16,791 nucleotides of DNA from assembly GCA_023451115.1 (NCBI GenBank), contig JAEXFV010000189.1:1-16791 (forward strand), written 5' to 3'. The position numbers were made by a program, and so were the translations under genes. Source of the stretch: Bacillota bacterium (GTDB lineage Bacteria > Bacillota > Clostridia > Christensenellales > CAG-138). Position 1 is the stretch's first letter, and each line of letters begins with the position of its first letter. The notes under the pieces are model-generated. The model did no database searches, was not told where the DNA came from, and worked only from the letters and a program-made list of their open reading frames with translations. Shown one piece after another: positions 12,368 to 16,791 of the stretch.

Positions 12368-13576
12368 ATGACAAAGAAATTGTATTTAAATGACAGCTAT
12401 TTGACCCAGTGCCAGGCGGTTGTGCTCAACTGCACCCCTGCAGGGGAAGGGTTTGACGTAGAATTGGACCAGACGGTGCTGTTTCCTACTGGGGGAGGGC
12501 AGCCCTACGATACGGGATGGATTGGGGAGGCTGCGGTAACGGATGTAACGGAGGCGGGGGAGCGGGTGCTCCACCACACGAATCAGCCCTTGGAAGTGGG
12601 CAGCCAGGTTACTGTAACGGTATACTGGCCCCGGCGGTTCGACCACATGCAGCAGCACAGCGGCGAACACATCCTCTCTTTTGCGGCATGGGAATTATTT
12701 GGAGCCCATAACGTGGGGTTTCACATGGCGCAAAACTATTGCACCATCGACCTGGATCAGCCCCTTTCCCCGGAACAGGTTGCCCGGTTGGAGAAACGGA
12801 CCAACGCTCTGGTAGCCCAAAACCTGCCGGTGCAAATCCAATACGTTACCCCAGAGCAGCTTGCCGGCATGGAGCTTCGCAAAAAGGCGGCGGGGCTCAA
12901 GGGAGAGATCCGCATCGTGTTTATGCCGGGAGGGGATAGCTGCACCTGCTGTGCTACCCATGTAAAGGCGCTGGGAGAGGTTGGCCAGGTAAAGGTGGCT
13001 TCTGTAGAGCACTATAAAGGGGGCGCGAGGCTGGTATTTCATTGTGGGATGCGGGCGCTGGGCCATGCCCAGCGCATGCAGGACATTGTGGAAGGGGTTG
13101 CCCGGCGCTTTTCTACCAAACCCGAAGATGTTGGAGAGGCGGTGCTACGCATGCAACAGGAGCAGAACCAGCTGCGGCGGGAAAATAAGGAGCTGTATCA
13201 GAAGTTAAACGGGTATCTGGCCCAGGAAATCCTGGGGAGCGCCCCGGAGGGAAAAGGGGTTAAGCTTTGCGTCAGGATGCTGGAGGGCCTGCCTGCCGCG
13301 CAGCTTAAGCCGTTGGCTCAGGCATTGTGCAAGGCGCAAAAAGCGTTGGCGCTGCTTTGCGCTCCCAATGGGGAGATGGTGCAATATCTGCTTTGTGCAT
13401 CGGACGGCGTGGGGCTGGATATGGGAGAGCTTTGCCAGGCGGTAAACGCGGCGTTGGGCGGCCGGGGCGGCGGAAAAGGCACATTGGCCCAAGGCAGTGC
13501 CAAAACGGCGCCAGGGCAGATAGAAGCCTTGGAGCAGCTTGCAACATACCTGATGCAGCGGATCAAAGCCAGGTAA
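12368..13576 (+). CDS. Freestanding alanyl-tRNA editing protein (AlaX-L type, with DHHA1 domain)
   Basis: Homologue of the editing and C-terminal parts of alanyl-tRNA synthetase, without the aminoacylation domain. It hydrolyses Ser or Gly mischarged on tRNA-Ala. Its 402 residues match the long AlaX class. The N-terminal beta-barrel has FPTGGGQP (39-46). The zinc site is H97-S-G-E-H101 plus C194-C-A-T-H198, all four ligands present. A short coiled-coil-like helix lies at about 258-285, and the DHHA1-type C-terminus ends with the glycine loop G364-R-G-G-G-K370 followed by TLAQGS. GGGAGG lies about 8 nt before the ATG. It is followed by the DNA methyltransferase after only 13 nt. Confidence 0.9.
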   Translation: MTKKLYLNDSYLTQCQAVVLNCTPAGEGFDVELDQTVLFPTGGGQPYDTGWIGEAAVTDVTEAGERVLHHTNQPLEVGSQVTVTVYWPRRFDHMQQHSGEHILSFAAWELFGAHNVGFHMAQNYCTIDLDQPLSPEQVARLEKRTNALVAQNLPVQIQYVTPEQLAGMELRKKAAGLKGEIRIVFMPGGDSCTCCATHVKALGEVGQVKVASVEHYKGGARLVFHCGMRALGHAQRMQDIVEGVARRFSTKPEDVGEAVLRMQQEQNQLRRENKELYQKLNGYLAQEILGSAPEGKGVKLCVRMLEGLPAAQLKPLAQALCKAQKALALLCAPNGEMVQYLLCASDGVGLDMGELCQAVNAALGGRGGGKGTLAQGSAKTAPGQIEALEQLATYLMQRIKAR

Positions 13577-13589
13577 AGGGGATTGGTTC

Positions 13590-14804
13590 ATGGGATCTGT
13601 TTTGGAAAAACGATTGCCGCCGCTGATCAAATACCCGGGCGGTAAGGAGAAAGAGCTGGGGCACATCCTCCCCAACCTTCCCACTGCCATCCGGAATTAT
13701 TACGAACCCTTTGTGGGAGGGGGCGCGGTATATTTTGCAATGGACTGCAAGAACTATTATATCAATGACAAGTCAACGGAGCTGGCCAACCTTTACCGCA
13801 TGGTGCAGCGGCAGGATCCGGATTTTTTGTGCGCTATGGAGGCGCTGGACGGCTGCTGGCACAGCATAGGGGAGGCGGCAGCGGCCTGTTTTCCCCAGAT
13901 GGAAGCGTTGTATAACGGATATAAAACAGGCAAACAGGAAAAGGAAGTGATCCTCAGAAAGCTTGATCTGCTGGCAGACAGGCAGCAAGAGCGGCTTTCC
14001 CTGGTATTACCGGGCTTTGTGCAGCATGTAGGGAGCTTAAAGGGGGAACTCGCCAAGAGCGTGTTCAATAAAATGCGCAGGATGGCCGCCCTGGAAAATA
14101 AAAAGGGGGATTTGAGCCGGGAAGATATCCATAAAAATCTGGAAGGGGCTTGGAAGAACGCCTTTTATATGTATATCAGGCAGGTTTACAATGCCTCCGA
14201 GGAACTGGTGGCCTGCAAAAAAATTACCCAAGGGCATGCCACCGCGGCCTATGTATTTATTCGCCAATATTGTTATTCTGCTATGTTTCGCTTTAACCGG
14301 GAGGGGAAGTTTAATGTGCCATACGGCGGGATTACGTATAATCACAAATGGCTTACCAGGAACATCCAAAACTATCGCAGCCCGCAGATGCGGGAGCACC
14401 TGAGCAAAACCGTGATCGGTAACCGGGATTTTTTGGATTTTATGGGGCAATATCCACCCCAGCGGGATGATTTTGTATTTTTGGATCCGCCCTACGACAC
14501 GGAATTTAGCACCTATGACAAGCATGAGTTTGGCAAACAGGATCAGGTCCGTCTGGCCCAATATCTGCTCCACGAGTGCAAAGCCAATTTTATGCTGGTG
14601 ATTAAGAATACGCCGTTTATTTCCCAGCTTTATCCGCAAGGTATGAGGGCAGCAAACGGGGAGCGCATCCGTGTTTCCAATTTTGACAAAAAATATTTCG
14701 TCAGTTTTCAGGACCGAAACGATAAAGAAGCGGAGCACCTGTTGATCACCAATTATTGGCGCGGGGAGGAAAACGATGAATATAACGCAAAAGAACCATA
14801 TTGA
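13590..14804 (+). CDS. DNA adenine-N6 methyltransferase, D12 class (Dam-like), of a type II R-M system
   Basis: Transfers methyl from S-adenosylmethionine to adenine N6 in DNA. Its 404 residues are longer than Dam/DpnM (about 270-285), the extra length being an inserted helical target-recognition region (about 75-215). D12-class motifs in order: K14-Y-P-G-G-K (motif X/start), Y-E39-P-F-V-G-G-G-A-V-Y-F (motif I, SAM), I-N59-D60 after strand 2, the MFRFNREGKFNVPYGG stretch (232-247), and catalytic D299-P-P-Y302 (motif IV) followed by DTEFSTYD. An AAGGGG-like site lies about 9 nt before the ATG. The endonuclease-like gene starts inside its 3' end with a 29-nt overlap. The target sequence cannot be read off; a GATC-type or other adenine-containing site is possible. 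Confidence 0.9.
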   Translation: MGSVLEKRLPPLIKYPGGKEKELGHILPNLPTAIRNYYEPFVGGGAVYFAMDCKNYYINDKSTELANLYRMVQRQDPDFLCAMEALDGCWHSIGEAAAACFPQMEALYNGYKTGKQEKEVILRKLDLLADRQQERLSLVLPGFVQHVGSLKGELAKSVFNKMRRMAALENKKGDLSREDIHKNLEGAWKNAFYMYIRQVYNASEELVACKKITQGHATAAYVFIRQYCYSAMFRFNREGKFNVPYGGITYNHKWLTRNIQNYRSPQMREHLSKTVIGNRDFLDFMGQYPPQRDDFVFLDPPYDTEFSTYDKHEFGKQDQVRLAQYLLHECKANFMLVIKNTPFISQLYPQGMRAANGERIRVSNFDKKYFVSFQDRNDKEAEHLLITNYWRGEENDEYNAKEPY

Positions 14805-15597
14805 AAAAATTGTGGATGAGGAAATCACCCGCTTTGCCGTAAAATTTGAAAAGAGATACCAAAAGGAAGTGGGAGACGCCCAGGGCGTGATCAACCGGAA
14901 GCGGAACAATCGGTTTATCACTGAGCTGGGGGACGAATTTATTTTTTACAGCGCTTTTGTGCGCAGCTTTGACAGCGCCTTTGGGAAGGTGCTCGAAGCC
15001 ATGGGAAACCGCATTGCGGCTTTTTCCTTTACTGTAAGAAAAAAAGTGGATAGTTTTTTGCTACCCCAGCAGTCTCAGCACATCGATTACATGATTTTGC
15101 AATATGAGGACCATGTGCCGCCCCGGGCAGAGGACTATAACGGCTTTACCTGCATGACGCCCCGGGACATCACCAGCTATAAAAAAAGCCATGTGACGGA
15201 CCATTATTTTTATCATCCCAAAAAGAAAGAGCATTACCTTATTGAGTTAAAATCCGGAGGGGATCTGGACAACAAAAAGGCAAAAACCGAAAAACTGGCG
15301 CTGCTGCAGGAATACTTTATTTTAAAAAATTCCCTTCCCCTGGATTCAAAGGATACGGTAAAAATCTTTTTGGGCACCGCGTATAACCTCTATGGGGAGG
15401 GACAGCCCTGGAACCAGGAACGGGTAAAGCAGTTTTTTGCACAGGATGAACTGCTCATCGGTAAGGCGTATTGGAACTTTATTTGCGATAGCCCGGATGG
15501 ATATGACATTGTGTTCCAGCAATATCAAAAAAGCGCAGCCGCGATCAAAAGCGCGCTGGTGAGAATCAAAGGATTATATTTCCCCGAAGAAGCATAG
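14776..15597 (+). CDS. Putative type II restriction endonuclease, PD-(D/E)XK type
   Basis: A 273-residue protein that by position is the cognate nuclease of the methyltransferase it overlaps. A PD-(D/E)XK-like core is visible: T-D142-H-Y-F-Y, a 14-residue step, then Y-L-I-E157-L-K159-S-G-G-D-L-D, with a possible upstream helix glutamate E54 (LGDEF). The SGGDLDNKKAK segment after the core and the long charged C-terminus are reminiscent, from memory, of TdeIII-like endonucleases, but TdeIII itself cuts GGNCC with a cytosine methylase, so that name is only a guess. The ribosome site GGGGAGG (14764-14770) lies inside the methyltransferase gene 5 nt before the ATG, ensuring coupled expression. The gene is ended by the terminator at 15615-15660. 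Confidence 0.65.
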   Translation: MNITQKNHIEKIVDEEITRFAVKFEKRYQKEVGDAQGVINRKRNNRFITELGDEFIFYSAFVRSFDSAFGKVLEAMGNRIAAFSFTVRKKVDSFLLPQQSQHIDYMILQYEDHVPPRAEDYNGFTCMTPRDITSYKKSHVTDHYFYHPKKKEHYLIELKSGGDLDNKKAKTEKLALLQEYFILKNSLPLDSKDTVKIFLGTAYNLYGEGQPWNQERVKQFFAQDELLIGKAYWNFICDSPDGYDIVFQQYQKSAAAIKSALVRIKGLYFPEEA

Positions 15598-15614
15598 CCG
15601 GTGAAATGGGAATA

Positions 15615-15660
15615 ACAATCCCCTCTGCAAACTAGTTCGCAGAGGGGATTGTCTTACTTT
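15615..15660. terminator. Shared terminator between the endonuclease gene and trpS
   Basis: ACAATCCCCTCTGC (15615-15628) pairs perfectly over 14 bp with 15639-15652 around a 10-nt loop. On the plus strand CTTACTTTTC follows; on the minus strand TATTCCC. The genes converge on it, so it probably serves both, with the plus-strand side having the better U run. Confidence 0.85.
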
Positions 15661-15741
15661 TCAACCACTTGGGCTGATGTGTTTTCTGGTAAAAGCAATG
15701 GCAACGCCTGTGGCACGCCTACCCACAGAATTGCGGTTTTT

Positions 15742-16749
15742 CTATACCTCAAAGGAGTTAAAGCCCACCGCCTCATACACCGCATGGAGGGTTTTATGGG
15801 CAGTTTCCGCCGCCTTTTGCGCCCCTTGCCGGATCACGCTGTTGAGGTAAGTCTTTTCCTCCAGCACATGATAGTATTTTTCCTGAATAGGCTTGAGGGT
15901 AGCTACTACGGCATCCGCCACGGCCATCTTCAACGCCCCATAGCCCTTGCCCTCAAAGGAGGCCACAGCATCGTCCATGCTGGTGTTGGTGCAGGAGCAG
16001 TAAATGGAAAGCAGGTTGGACACACCGGGGCGCTCCGGATCATAAGCAATCCTGTTTTCACAGTCCGTTACCGCCCGCTTGCACTTTTTCACAATCACAT
16101 CCGGGTCGTCCAACAGGGCAATAAAGCCATTGGGATTGTCGTCGGATTTGCTCATCTTTTTCGTGGGATCCTGCAGGCTCATAATCCTGCCGCCTTCGGC
16201 CTGTGTGGGGATGTATCCATCGGGTATGGTGAATACCTTGCCATAATTTTTGTTAAACCGCTCGGCAATATCCCGGGCAATTTCGATATGCTGCTTCTGA
16301 TCCGCACCCACCGGCACCAGATCCGCCTGATAGAGCAGGATGTCCGCTGCCATCAGCACCGGATAGGTGAAAAGCCCTGCGTTGATGTTGTCCGCATGGC
16401 GGGCAGATTTATCTTTAAACTGGGTCATGCGCTGCAGCTCGCCCATATAGGTGTTGCAGGCAAGCACCCAGTTCAATTCCGCATGCTCCCGCACATGGGA
16501 CTGAATGAACATGGTGGATTTTTCCGGGTCGATGCCACAGGCCAGCAGCAAGGCCATGGTTTCAATGGTGCGGCGGCGCAGCGCCTGTGGATCCTGTTTG
16601 ACGGTGATAGCGTGCAGGTCTACTACGCAATAAAAAGAATTATAATCGCCCTGGAGCTTTGCCCAGTTGCGGAGAGCCCCAATGTAATTGCCCAGCGTTA
16701 AACCGCCGGATGGCTGGATGCCGCTCAATACTGATAATTTCCGATCCAT
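15742..16749 (-). CDS. trpS: Tryptophanyl-tRNA synthetase
   Basis: Class I synthetase charging tRNA-Trp. Starting at ATG 16749 it has 335 residues, normal for bacterial TrpRS; a GGAGGAGAG ribosome site lies just upstream, while the longer frame to 16782 would place the ribosome site inside the coding sequence. The HIGH-like site is G15-G-L-T-L-G-N-Y-I-G24, the tryptophan/adenylate region is M133-A-A-D-I-L-L-Y with V146-P-V-G-A-D-Q-x-Q-H, and the KMSKS loop is K198-M-S-K-S202-D-D. The gene is minus strand and convergent with the restriction gene. Only 42 bases of upstream DNA are in the window, so a possible T-box leader cannot be seen. Confidence 0.96.
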   Translation of the reverse strand: MDRKLSVLSGIQPSGGLTLGNYIGALRNWAKLQGDYNSFYCVVDLHAITVKQDPQALRRRTIETMALLLACGIDPEKSTMFIQSHVREHAELNWVLACNTYMGELQRMTQFKDKSARHADNINAGLFTYPVLMAADILLYQADLVPVGADQKQHIEIARDIAERFNKNYGKVFTIPDGYIPTQAEGGRIMSLQDPTKKMSKSDDNPNGFIALLDDPDVIVKKCKRAVTDCENRIAYDPERPGVSNLLSIYCSCTNTSMDDAVASFEGKGYGALKMAVADAVVATLKPIQEKYYHVLEEKTYLNSVIRQGAQKAAETAHKTLHAVYEAVGFNSFEV

Positions 16750-16791
16750 TTGTCTCTCCTCCTCCAGAACGTTTTTCAACATATTGTATGC

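Noticed and set aside
14037..14921. 294-residue minus-strand open frame
   Set aside because: Antisense to the methyltransferase gene with its conserved D12 motifs; no supporting start signal.
15649..16701. 350-residue plus-strand open frame
   Set aside because: Antisense to trpS, whose HIGH and KMSKS motifs are intact; the frame also runs through the terminator.
1..16791. CRISPR arrays, rRNA or tRNA genes
   Set aside because: No regularly spaced repeats and no cloverleaf or rRNA-like stretches were seen by eye.

Overview
This window looks like chromosomal DNA from a low-to-moderate GC, Gram-positive anaerobe of the class Clostridia, probably a gut Oscillospiraceae/Lachnospiraceae-type organism. 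That is inference from a Ktr-type potassium system, an argC-B-D-F cluster behind ARG-like boxes, strong AGGAGG-type ribosome binding sites, hairpin-plus-U-run terminators and protein style. No rRNA, tRNA or CRISPR array was seen.

Layout. (1) 1-2294, plus strand: the 3' part of ktrB (cut by the left edge), ktrA and tadA, closely spaced and ended by a strong terminator. (2) 2456-3367, minus strand: a lone sugar-nucleotide-type nucleotidyltransferase with its own promoter. (3) 3540-8705, minus strand: an arginine biosynthesis operon (transcribed argC, argB, argD, argF), then a GNAT acetyltransferase whose ATG overlaps the argF stop. After a terminator comes a small conserved-looking protein of unknown function with its own terminator. 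The operon promoter at 8748-8776 carries two ARG-box-like palindromes about two helical turns apart. (4) About 8940-10990: an AT-richer, apparently acquired patch. It holds a MarR-family repressor and a six-helix LysE/GAP-like membrane protein under a promoter framed by two copies of one palindrome. The pair is flanked by non-coding DNA rich in hairpins and by diverged direct repeats of roughly 70-80 bp, suggesting a decayed mobile element or attachment-site region. (5) 11393-15597, plus strand: an AEC-family permease, a freestanding AlaX-type alanyl-tRNA editing protein, a D12-class DNA adenine methyltransferase and an overlapping putative PD-(D/E)XK restriction endonuclease. (6) 15742-16749, minus strand: trpS, convergent with the endonuclease across a perfect 14-bp stem terminator.

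How the parts work together. KtrB/KtrA form a K+ uptake channel with its nucleotide-sensing ring. ArgC/B/D/F cover four steps from N-acetylglutamate to citrulline; neither argJ nor a classical argA lies here, so the coupled GNAT protein is a candidate for the missing acetyl donor step. The methyltransferase and endonuclease look like a compact type II restriction-modification pair. The MarR/membrane-protein pair looks like a self-regulated efflux or export cassette. The most unusual parts are the island 8940-10990, the putative restriction-modification pair, the GNAT gene and the small unknown protein.
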